DNA of 64,000 nucleotides from an uncultured Clostridia bacterium. GTDB taxonomy: Bacteria > Bacillota > Clostridia > Christensenellales > CAG-917. Under the pieces are notes generated by a model. The model was not told the origin of the DNA. It searched no databases and saw only the letters and a program-made list of their open reading frames with translations. The stretch spans positions 1 to 64,000 of the forward strand of contig CALVNH010000002.1 in the NCBI GenBank assembly GCA_944349635.1, written 5' to 3'. The position numbers and the translations under genes are program-made. Below are positions 1-9,500 of the stretch, one piece after another (within the stretch, counting starts at the first letter, position 1; each line of letters opens with the position of its first letter).

Positions 1-1998
1 AAGCTTATCAAAGACGGTCTTGTGACGCACGTTGCCATGCCTGCCATTGCATATTACGACGAACACGCGAAGAAATGGATTTACGGAGACTGCGTGGAAG
101 CCGGCGAAGAAAAGTCTTTCGTAAACGTTGTGAAAATCAAAAATCTGCTTTCGCTTGTGGAGCAGGTGAATCCGTCCTTTTTTACGTTTAAAAACGTTGC
201 GGAACAGAAGGCGGCCGCAGCTGCGGTTTTCGAAAAAAACGTGGCGTATTACGGCAAAGGCCACGAATTCCCAAAGTTCTTTTTCCCTCTCAGAAGGAAG
301 TTTTCGCGAGATTTTGCCTCCATGGTAAAAAACGACCTCACGTTTCGTGCACCCGACTATACACCGCGCGACGTGTGCCGCGGCTTTTTCGAGTATATAG
401 CCGCGGTTGTGGAAGTGCAGGTCGGAAAACTTTCCAAGGAAAGAGGACTGAAATTCTCGTCCAAGAAAATTTCTCTCGTTTATCCGGCAAAGGCCGGCAA
501 ACTGTACGTCAGCGAATACACTTCGCTTGTCGAAAAGGCTTTCGAACTGAAAGTGCACAAGTCGCTGAACTCCACAAAGGCGCTCAGTATGTATGCCTAT
601 CACCGCGGTATGCTGGGCGAAGGAGAGAGTCTGCTTGCTTTCGATATGGGTGAAGAGGATATTTCCGTGGCAAAAGCGGTTTTGCTTCCGCCCGAAGGTC
701 CTTTCGACGACGCTAAACTTGTGGTCGAGGGTGCGGACGGACACAGCGCGCCCTGCGACATAGGCGGCAACGACATCGACAGTGCCATTGCAAAGTATAT
801 CGAACAGTGTATTTACAATCGCGAAACCGTGGGCACTCCGTCGCACGGCAACGAAGGACACATCTACGAATCCGGACTGGAATCCAAGCAGTATCTTTTC
901 ATGAAGGACATCAAAAAAGCCAAAATGATACTGAGTATGCCCGATTACGGTGACGGAGTCTTCGCAAGCGGCGCACCCGTTTCCCTTTGCAGGGATTTGT
1001 ACATTCAGCGGAAAATCACCAAAGACGAATTTCGCCGTTGCGCGGGTATCGCTGACGACAACGGCGTTGCGAGACAGATTGTCGATTACATAGAAGAGGA
1101 GTTGTCGCTTGCCGTCAACCGCGACGTCACGAAAGTGTTCCTTTCCGGCGGACTTGTGGAAACGTTGGACCTCGTGGATTATATCAAGAAATCCGTAAAG
1201 AAAAATCACGTAAACATATCCTTCTACACGTTTGACGACAACGTCATGGACGGCGACGATTTCGCCGTGCTCACTTACGAAGATTCCACCTATGCGCCGG
1301 CAATCGGCGGTGCGATAGTTTCCGCTATGGATTACGACGTGCGCACGGCAATCGCGCTTTCTTACGCCACGTGGATGGGATTGAATCTCAACGACGCCGC
1401 AAACACACGAGTGTTGTTCCTGGACATTTTCGTCGACAGAGGTACAATACTGCCGAAAGGAAACAGCATTTTCACTACGGGCGGCGTGGTGCGCGGAAGC
1501 GCGGCTTCTCCCATATCGCAGATTACGGGCGAAGAAATTTATTCCGCGACGGTAACGCGTGCGGACATTTCCGCGCAGCGTAACAAAGCTCAGCTGAAAG
1601 ATTTTTATCTCACCACGAAGAAGGACAACTATCTGCTCATAGGAAAGAGCGGTTCCAAGGAGAGAAAGCGGCTCGCGAAAATTATCGGAATGAAAACGGT
1701 TTCGGGCGGGGAAAACGCAAAAATCGTCTTTATGCACGGGGACAGACGAGTGCAGATTCTCGGCGATTTCGATTTTGTCGAAGGCGTAATCATAGACCCG
1801 GACGGCCGTGCAAACCCGTATATCGCAAGCGCCGCGGCACAGGTTGACGCTAAGGATACCCAGGTTTACATCAAGTATCTGGTTCCTGCGGGAAAGGATT
1901 CTTTCACCCCCGTGGGGAATGTAACAAAAGTGCCCGCAAGGGAAATAAGACCCGTGTTTGAGGGGCTCAGCGTTTTTGACGCGGAGACCGACAACTGA
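1..1998 (+). CDS. Hsp70/actin-fold ATPase-like protein (5' partial)
   Basis: The frame is open at base 1. The nucleotide-binding fold is visible from its second half: LLAFDMGEED (phosphate-2 type, near visible codon 211), CDIGGNDID (near codon 253, like the Hsp70 GGxDFD segment) and VFLSGGL (near codon 379, like the adenosine motif). A segment VDRGTILPKGN near codon 478 resembles the start of an Hsp70 substrate-binding domain. The N-terminal phosphate-1 loop is not visible, so the true start lies upstream, and the GTG at base 22 is only an internal codon. Hsp70-fold proteins use ATP to switch substrate binding; the client here is unknown. The gene is followed after 14 bases by the SNF2 helicase and is the first visible member of the accessory operon. 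The family call is fairly firm, the function is not. Confidence 0.7.
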   Translation, partial: KLIKDGLVTHVAMPAIAYYDEHAKKWIYGDCVEAGEEKSFVNVVKIKNLLSLVEQVNPSFFTFKNVAEQKAAAAAVFEKNVAYYGKGHEFPKFFFPLRRKFSRDFASMVKNDLTFRAPDYTPRDVCRGFFEYIAAVVEVQVGKLSKERGLKFSSKKISLVYPAKAGKLYVSEYTSLVEKAFELKVHKSLNSTKALSMYAYHRGMLGEGESLLAFDMGEEDISVAKAVLLPPEGPFDDAKLVVEGADGHSAPCDIGGNDIDSAIAKYIEQCIYNRETVGTPSHGNEGHIYESGLESKQYLFMKDIKKAKMILSMPDYGDGVFASGAPVSLCRDLYIQRKITKDEFRRCAGIADDNGVARQIVDYIEEELSLAVNRDVTKVFLSGGLVETLDLVDYIKKSVKKNHVNISFYTFDDNVMDGDDFAVLTYEDSTYAPAIGGAIVSAMDYDVRTAIALSYATWMGLNLNDAANTRVLFLDIFVDRGTILPKGNSIFTTGGVVRGSAASPISQITGEEIYSATVTRADISAQRNKAQLKDFYLTTKKDNYLLIGKSGSKERKRLAKIIGMKTVSGGENAKIVFMHGDRRVQILGDFDFVEGVIIDPDGRANPYIASAAAQVDAKDTQVYIKYLVPAGKDSFTPVGNVTKVPAREIRPVFEGLSVFDAETDN

Positions 1999-2012
1999 CA
2001 GGAGGTGACGCT

Positions 2013-4832
2013 ATGAATTCCGACAAGGGGAAGAGCGCCTCGAACAAGAAGTTTCACATAGAATTCGACTCGAAAGCCTTTGATAAAGAGATTCAGAGGT
2101 CCAAGTTGTCCGCAAGTGTGGAGACTTACGACAAACGTATCGCGGAGATGAACCGCATGGTCGAAGCGCTTGACCGTTACGACGACTTTGCCGCACTGAA
2201 ACTGGATAGTTCGAAATACGAAAAGGATTCCGACGCCGATTCGTACGGGATAAAGGAAGTTTTTGCCATTCATCACGGCGGCGGAGTCATTCTCAGACAC
2301 CAGAAAGAAGCGGCTCTCGCATTCATCAAAGAGCTGCGCGGGTTCGGTCTGCTCGCCGACGTTGTCGGCAGCGGCAAGACGTTCGAGGCGGGCGTTGTGC
2401 TCAGCGAACTCGCCGTGCGCGGCAAAGTGAAATCTCTGCTCATCGTTGTGCCCGAGCAAGTCTATCCCAGCTGGGTGGATGTCATGGAAATGAAATTCGG
2501 ACTGGGCAAGGGAGTTCTTCGTCATGTGGGAAAGGACTTCGATTTGACTGCCGACGAATTGGAGAGCGCGGGAGGAGAACGTCAGTTCAGTCGTCCCGTG
2601 CGTCCGCTCATCGTCACGATGGAGGATTTCGCCGAGTGGCCTGAATCCGTCGCGAAACTGCTTTTCGACGTCATCGTGGTGGACGAGGCGCACAATCTGT
2701 GCGTGGAAGAAGGTCAATATGCGAAAGCCATGAAACTGCTTTCGCTTATGATGGTGACGAAAAAACAGGCAAATATGACGTATTGTCTGCTGTTGTCGGC
2801 CACGCCTCACTCGGGTAACCTTGAAAAGATGTTCCGCCTTTGGTATTTCGTACGTTGCAAAGGCGGAAATCCGTCGGATTTCAACGAAATCGACGATTCC
2901 AGGCGTTCGGCGGACTACCGCAAGGAAAAAGCCTACTATATGACGCACGTTTGCAGGGGGGCGTCCACGGTAATGGAGTTCATCAAGAAAGTGAAAATTT
3001 TCGAAGTGGTGAACAACTATGCCGCGCAGTTTGGAGAGTATCTGAAAAAGACTGGCGACGCGGAAGCTTTTTCTTCCATGACCGAGGGCGAAAAGTTCTA
3101 TGTCGTGTGCGGCTTCCTCTCTCAAAACCCCTCTGTGGAAGACAAAGTTAACTCCAAGGTTGCGGCGGCATATCACAACGGCGTCCTGCGTTCGATAATG
3201 ATTAGACAGCCCAACGCCGCGGTCGGCAAGAAAAAGAAAGTGGAAAACGTTTTCTTCTTCCCGACGCGCAAAAAAATCGGCGAAGTCAAAGTCACGGGTG
3301 CGGACGGAGCGGAAGTCACGGTGGACTGCGCGGCGGCGCCCGACGGCAAGTGCGTTGTCAGAAAGACAAAGGCACTTACATTGAAAGAGTATCTTGACGA
3401 GACCCGCGGAGAAAGAGGATTCACGTCCGCCTATGCGGAATTCCTCGTCAGCAAGGTTCTCGGCACAATAGGTTTCGACGACGAAATCTTTACCAAAAAG
3501 GATTCTTTGAAATATTACTGGCAACAGTTCGCCTGCTTCGCTCCGGAAATCAGGACGGAAATCCGCGTCATTCCGTGCGGCGAGGAAGAAATGTTTGCCG
3601 CAAAGCTTGCAAAGACGAAAGAGATTCTGCGCGCCCACGTAAACGAACGCATTCTGGTCTTTTTCGATTACGAACTGAAAAAAGAAAAGATTCAGTTCGA
3701 CCGTTTCGAACAGGCGTTGTCGGCAGACCCTGAGTTTGCTTCGCGCGTCATTACGGGCACAAAACAGAACAAAGGCAAAGCGGACAAAGAGTTCGGCGAG
3801 AAGAGCGACGCAATCCTCATTGTCAAGGATTCGGCATTCACGGAAGGCGTAAATTTGCAGGAAAGCAACATCATTATCAACTTCCAAATCACGCCAGACC
3901 CGCTTGCGATGGACCAGAGAATAGGACGAATTTTCCGTCTGGGACAGAAAAACGACGTCACGATTTATTTGCTTGCGGATATGAGTGCGCTTGAAGGCTA
4001 CGTTCTGGCATATTTTTCCAGGATAGGACTTATGTCCAGCAACAGCGGCGACGCCACCATCATTGCCGGAAGCAACAACGAGAGAATGGTTGCCGTCAGG
4101 TGCAAGGTGTGCAAGAGTGTCAAGCTGTATTCGCAGGAAGATTACGAGGCCAAGAAACGCACGGGCGGGCTGTATTGCCGCAATACGGAACTCTGTCGGA
4201 AGGACGACCCGAAAGGCACTCTCATGGAGGAAATCAGCGTCTACGATTTCAAGTGCGACACTTGTACGGCCGTGTTCTCCCGTTCCGTCGCCGACGAAGG
4301 TTACACCTGCATGTCCGTCAACAACAGCAGAAACGGCATTATGTGCAACAGCGGCGAGTACGGCGACAGACACATGTATTGCCGCAAGATTTGCGCGTTG
4401 GACCATTGCTCGCGGTTCCTCGAAGGCGACATGAAAGGGAAGTGCGCGGCTTTGACGTACTATCGCAAGAACAGAAACGCCACCGACAGCGACCTCATGC
4501 TAATCTGCCTCAAATGCAAGAATCGCAGGAAATGTCCTCCAGAGTGTCGCATCGACAGCGGCGAACACGCCATTGCCGCCTGTACAGGTTGTGAGTTTGC
4601 GGAATGCTCTCCGAAACCGCAATCCTTCGTCTTTGACGAAAAGTGGGAAATCAGATGTCCCGTTTGTCACAAGGGGCGCATCAAGCCCGTGGTAGCGAGA
4701 ACTTTTGCGGCATATATACGCGCGGCGTGGGATTTCGCACACGACAACGGAGCCGGATTCTGTCGCAATCTCGAAGCGGAAGCCCGCAAGGTTTCGGAAA
4801 TCAAGACCATTCTCGATATGGATAATAACTGA
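2013..4832 (+). CDS. SNF2-family (RapA/HepA-like) helicase with C-terminal zinc clusters
   Basis: 939 residues with all main SF2/SNF2 motifs: Walker A ADVVGSGKT (near residue 119), DEAH box VIVVDEAHN (near 221), motif III LLLSATPHSG, and motif VI DQRIGRIFRLGQ (near 633). The ADxVGxGKT and QRIGRxxRxGQ forms are those of the RapA/HepA subfamily, which translocates on double-stranded DNA and remodels protein-DNA complexes. From about residue 693 to the end there are at least six CxxC pairs, suggesting several zinc ribbons not found in RapA itself. An AGGAGG site precedes the ATG. DISARM and related defence systems also use this helicase subfamily, but no methylase or DrmA/B partner is visible here. 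Confidence 0.85.
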   Translation: MNSDKGKSASNKKFHIEFDSKAFDKEIQRSKLSASVETYDKRIAEMNRMVEALDRYDDFAALKLDSSKYEKDSDADSYGIKEVFAIHHGGGVILRHQKEAALAFIKELRGFGLLADVVGSGKTFEAGVVLSELAVRGKVKSLLIVVPEQVYPSWVDVMEMKFGLGKGVLRHVGKDFDLTADELESAGGERQFSRPVRPLIVTMEDFAEWPESVAKLLFDVIVVDEAHNLCVEEGQYAKAMKLLSLMMVTKKQANMTYCLLLSATPHSGNLEKMFRLWYFVRCKGGNPSDFNEIDDSRRSADYRKEKAYYMTHVCRGASTVMEFIKKVKIFEVVNNYAAQFGEYLKKTGDAEAFSSMTEGEKFYVVCGFLSQNPSVEDKVNSKVAAAYHNGVLRSIMIRQPNAAVGKKKKVENVFFFPTRKKIGEVKVTGADGAEVTVDCAAAPDGKCVVRKTKALTLKEYLDETRGERGFTSAYAEFLVSKVLGTIGFDDEIFTKKDSLKYYWQQFACFAPEIRTEIRVIPCGEEEMFAAKLAKTKEILRAHVNERILVFFDYELKKEKIQFDRFEQALSADPEFASRVITGTKQNKGKADKEFGEKSDAILIVKDSAFTEGVNLQESNIIINFQITPDPLAMDQRIGRIFRLGQKNDVTIYLLADMSALEGYVLAYFSRIGLMSSNSGDATIIAGSNNERMVAVRCKVCKSVKLYSQEDYEAKKRTGGLYCRNTELCRKDDPKGTLMEEISVYDFKCDTCTAVFSRSVADEGYTCMSVNNSRNGIMCNSGEYGDRHMYCRKICALDHCSRFLEGDMKGKCAALTYYRKNRNATDSDLMLICLKCKNRRKCPPECRIDSGEHAIAACTGCEFAECSPKPQSFVFDEKWEIRCPVCHKGRIKPVVARTFAAYIRAAWDFAHDNGAGFCRNLEAEARKVSEIKTILDMDNN

Positions 4833-4841
4833 GAGGTAGTT

Positions 4842-6497
4842 ATGGGTGCTAACGTATACTACATCGGTAAAAAATACGAGGACGCCTTCAAAAGCATCTG
4901 CGCTTTGGTGAAAGAAAACTGTGTTCCCGGTGAAATCGTCACTTCGGCGAACGGCAGAGAAATTGTCACACACGCTTACCGTTTCGTCTACGACGACGCG
5001 GCGCTGGGATTTGACGACGAGTGCGCTGCGGGAATGTCGGAAGAGGGGGCGAGCTGGTTTGCGCCTCTTCGCGGAGCAAGCAAGGACAACGGCACCGCCG
5101 TATGGCTCAACCTGGTCGAAAACGTCGCGGCAAGTTATCACTCGCGCTATTCTCTGGTTGAATTCAGCAGGGAAACGCGAATCGTCACTCCCACGGAGCG
5201 CGAGCGTTACAAACTTATGGTGTCCAACGTCCTCGGACGCTTTGGGCTGCCTTATTCGGAAATAGTGCAAGGAAGTCTCGAAGACTCGACGGAAGATATT
5301 TACGGCGTTTCGCTCCGCATTGAACTCAACGGCGGAACGGGGCAGTCTCTTCCCGTGCTCTGCAAGATTTATTTCCGCAAGAAAAAGGAATTTTTCGTGC
5401 CGCTTTACAGCGAGGAAGCCACACAGATTGACGATTATCTGTTCAGCGCCGTGGAAGAAAAGTCAGACAACGTTCCGCACAACGTGGCGCAACAGACCGC
5501 GTCGGCAATCATAGACAAGGTGATGAACGCGCTGGACAGACTCATTTCCGGCGAAATGCGCGATTACGATTTCACTTCATGCATGGCTTTCAGCAATCCC
5601 GCCGACGCCGAGACCGTGGCACAGATGGTCGCAAAAGGTCCTCACGACGACGTCACTCTGGAATGCAGGTCGGTGAAAGTGCTCGGAATTTCCCGCGCGA
5701 AGTGGACAAACGTCGTCTTTGACGTAACATTGAACGGACGCAGGATTTTGCGCTCCACGATTGGCATAAACGACGCGTTCAGTCTTGTTTGTCTCAACTG
5801 CAACAGCGGCAACCTCATCGCAAACAATCTGGTGAAATGCACCGAAACGCACGAGGGAACGGGCGACGTGAGCGAAGTGTTCTATCGCATAGACCCTTCT
5901 CTCGAAGACCTCGGAATCAGCGACGCAACGCTTGAAACCATAGCGGAGCAGAGTGAACTGTCGCGACATCTCATGCCGATTAGCTGCGAAATTCCGTCCA
6001 GGACGAATATTCCCTGTTCGCGAAGAGTGTGTCCCTCGCAGACGGAGAATTTCGAAACGGCAAACGGGGAAGTGGTCAGAGTGTGCAAAAACTGTCCTTA
6101 CCCCGAAATGGTGTTTACCAAAGAGGACGGCACGAGAACGCTGACGAGAAACCTCTCCTTTGCACGCGACCTTATGACGATGACGGAAAAGGCGGACGTC
6201 AAGACGTGTTCCTGTTGCGGAAGAAAGTTCTCCGTGCTGGAAGAGGACGGAAAATGCAAGTTCTGTCACGCCGCAGTCGATATGTTTGCGGACAGAACGG
6301 CGGCGAAAAAGAATTACAAACGCTTTGCGACGATGTTGCCTCTCGGTACGAGGTTGTCGCACCTGGCGGCGAAGAAGTATTGCTTCGAGGAGGAGGACGT
6401 GCTCTTGTTCGTTCTCGGAACGGACAAATACGTTTTCGACAAACTCGGCGCAACGCGTTACGGCTATCTTGCCGCACCCCGCAAGACGGGCAGATAA
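4842..6497 (+). CDS. Cysteine-rich putative zinc-binding protein, unknown function
   Basis: 551 residues that I do not recognise as a named family. The N-terminal 300 residues look like a mixed alpha/beta domain without clear catalytic motifs. The C-terminal half carries paired cysteines: CLNC (near residue 316), CSRRVC (near 389), CKNC (near 413), CSCC (near 454) and CKFC (near 471), consistent with two or three zinc sites. It starts 9 bases after the helicase stop with an SD-like GAGAGGTAG, so the two are probably translated together. The shared zinc-cluster character with its neighbours at 2013 and 10807 suggests one complex acting on nucleic acid or protein; that is inference. Confidence 0.6.
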   Translation: MGANVYYIGKKYEDAFKSICALVKENCVPGEIVTSANGREIVTHAYRFVYDDAALGFDDECAAGMSEEGASWFAPLRGASKDNGTAVWLNLVENVAASYHSRYSLVEFSRETRIVTPTERERYKLMVSNVLGRFGLPYSEIVQGSLEDSTEDIYGVSLRIELNGGTGQSLPVLCKIYFRKKKEFFVPLYSEEATQIDDYLFSAVEEKSDNVPHNVAQQTASAIIDKVMNALDRLISGEMRDYDFTSCMAFSNPADAETVAQMVAKGPHDDVTLECRSVKVLGISRAKWTNVVFDVTLNGRRILRSTIGINDAFSLVCLNCNSGNLIANNLVKCTETHEGTGDVSEVFYRIDPSLEDLGISDATLETIAEQSELSRHLMPISCEIPSRTNIPCSRRVCPSQTENFETANGEVVRVCKNCPYPEMVFTKEDGTRTLTRNLSFARDLMTMTEKADVKTCSCCGRKFSVLEEDGKCKFCHAAVDMFADRTAAKKNYKRFATMLPLGTRLSHLAAKKYCFEEEDVLLFVLGTDKYVFDKLGATRYGYLAAPRKTGR

Positions 6498-6509
6498 CGG
6501 GAGGTTCGT

Positions 6510-9500
6510 ATGGCTGATTATTCTAACGACGCTTCGGTCATAACCGCAAGAAAGATAAGAAGTTCCAAGTGGTTTATGTTCGCCTCCGTGTTGATAGCCG
6601 CGGCGGTGGATTTGTTCGCACTCACAATTCTGGCAAAGGACGGTGCAGGTGCGGAGTTTTTGACCCCCGTGTGTCTGATGTTCGTTCTCGACGCGCTTTT
6701 TGCGGTGCTCATTCTGTTTTCCAGTTACCGCTTCAGATATTCGCGCAAACAGTGGATTATATACGTGTTTCTGACTGCGTTGCTTACTTGCGTGACCATG
6801 TTGGTTGTGTTCGTGCTTTCCGAATTCAGCGTTATGACGGTGGTTGCGGCTGTGGCATGGTGCGCAGTTCACCTCGCGGTGTGCGTCGTAACTGTTTTCA
6901 CCGCGCTTTATGCCTCGGGAAACAAAAAGGTGTCCAAGCTTCTGGGAATGGTTGCCGCCGTGGCGTTCATGCTCATTTTCGCCATAGCATACACGGGATA
7001 TACGGCAACTGCCGGTTATTTCGGGCAGGGTGAAAACGGAGAAATCCGCGCGGTGACTTACGCTTACGACGATGTGAGCGAAACTTATACCGCAACCGGC
7101 GTTCTGGACGGCAGAGGCGGCACGGTCATTATCCCCGAAACGTTCAACGGCAAAAAAGTTTCCGCCGTCGATGCCGCGCTCTTTGCCCTCGACGACATAT
7201 CCAAAATCAGTATTCCGGGAGAGTACGCCCCCGAAATAGTCAACACAGAAAAGCTTGCCTACGCTTCCGAATCGCTTGTGCTGGAAATCAGCGTCGAAAA
7301 CATCGATTCCTACCGCAAACTGTTCTACGAATGCGCGGTGAACGGCGGCAGTATAGGAGCGGTGTCGCTGGCAAATTCCGCAATTCCCTGCGGACTGGAA
7401 GAAAACGAAGTTTACGTCACGTTCGCTTACGATGCGGATTCCTATCTCAAAGCGGGACGCAAAATCATTCCCACATGGACGGGAGAGAAAGGTGAAATCT
7501 TCCGCATATCCTTTGCCTCTTCGGAGTGTTCTTACACGGCGTTCTGCGACGTGAACGACATCGAGGATTTGCACAGCGCGTACATCTACAACAACAAGTA
7601 CATAATGAACCCCGTAGCAGCCGGGAACGGTAGCGCGCTTGACGGCAGCGTCTTGAACGGCAACGTCAAAGGCGCGGAAGTGTCTTTCAGCAAAGTATAC
7701 CGTGTCAGCCTCGGAGAGGACAACGACCTGCTTTACGAGGACGACACCGATTTTGCCACTTTCACGTTGAACGGAAACGAATACGATTACACCTATGTCG
7801 TGGCTTCCACGGCAAACGCGCTTCTCGCTTCTTTCCGCAACAGAGACGGCTTCGGGCTTTCCTGGAAATATTCTTCGTCTACGGGGTCTTCGGTTTACAA
7901 TCTGAGCGATTTCGGCTATCTGCTGTCGAGTTCGACGTCGGAAAGAACTCTCGACGCGATAAAGATTTATCCCGAGTGGAAACTGAATTCTCCCGTCATA
8001 TCCTCCGTGTCCACGGAACATGCCGCAAATATGTTGATATACGGCGAGAGCATGACCCTCACAAGCACCGTTACCGCGCCTACGGACGGTTTATATCTCA
8101 CATATCAGTGGAAAAACCCCGAAAACGGCGAAATCGGCACCGACCGCGAAGTTACCCTGAGCAATATGTTGCCGTCGCAGAGCGGGCAATACGTGCTCAC
8201 GGTGACGGCGGCCTCGGACACGTTGACGTCTTTGACGTCCGTTGCCGAAAGAGGAGTCAACGTGACCGTCAACAAGCGCGAACTGGGATTTGTCTGGAAC
8301 GTCCCGGAGGAGAGCGAACTTGTGTATAAGGGCGCCGATTTCACGGTGTCCGCAGATTATGTGGAGGAGGACGTAATCAATTCCGATTCCATAACCTATC
8401 TTACGAACGGGAACACATTCCGCAATGCGGGGCAGTATACGGTGAACGTCTCCTTGCAGGGTGACGCCGCCGACAAATACATAATTGCGCAAGGACAGTC
8501 ATCCGTTACGCTCACCGTGAAAAAGTATGTCATTTCCGCTCCCGTGTGGGGAGTGACCGTGACATTCGTCTATGACGGCGAGTCGCACGCTCCCGCCGCC
8601 TCCGTCAACGGAGTGGGCGACGACGGCGAACTTGCACTCACCGTGGCGGGAGCCAAAACTTCCGTGGGAACTTATACCGCAACAGCCGTGCTTGCCGACG
8701 AGGACGCGCGCAACTACGAGTTCGAAAACGCCACGACGCAGTTTACCGTTCAGCCCAGACCCGCAACGCTGGTGTGGAACGACGTTTCGTATATGTATAA
8801 CGGCGGCGTCCAGCACCCGAGTGCGCTTTCGGCGGAAAACGTCATCGAAAAGGACTATGCCGCATTCATGCATTCCGTCATGTACATGCCTGTCACGGAT
8901 TGTGTAAACGCAGGCGAGCATACTGTCGGAGCGGAAATTGCGGGTACGTCAAATTACGTCTTCGAATCGCCGCAGACAAAGCAGTTCGTCATTATAAAAC
9001 GCACCGTGGGGGTGACGTCGTGGTCCTGGACTTCCGCGGAGTACGACGGCACGGCACAAAGACCGCAGATAAATACGGTCAGCAACGTTATTCCCGGCGA
9101 GGAAGAGTCCTTTATGCAGTCGATAACATATTCCGACGGAGAGATTTCCGTGGGCACGTATACTGTCAGGGCAACTCTTCCCGAAGTTTTCAACTACTCG
9201 TTCAACGGCAATCCGACGGTTTTTGCATCGTACAGCATAACCAAGCGTACGCTGACGCTTTCGGTCGCAAACGCATCGAAGACCTATGACGGAACGCCTT
9301 TCGAAGATTTCCGCATCGTCTGGAACGGTCTTGCGGACACGGACGTTCTCGACGAAGTGGTCACCGTAACTTTCGGCGGAAGCGCACTTACAGCGGTCAA
9401 TGCCGGCAAATACGAGTTCGAGTTCTCCTATGCAGAGGGGGCGAAAGCGGGCAATTACGACATCGACGTAGCGTCGCGACAAGCGGAGCTGACAATAGCA

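Noticed and set aside
1866-4406. Minus-strand open frame of 846 codons opposite the SNF2 helicase gene
   Set aside because: It mirrors the codon bias of the true plus-strand gene, has no ribosome site and its translation (rich in His, Phe, Arg) matches no family. The same holds for long minus-strand frames at 5577-8021, 13025-15385 and 24927-28442.
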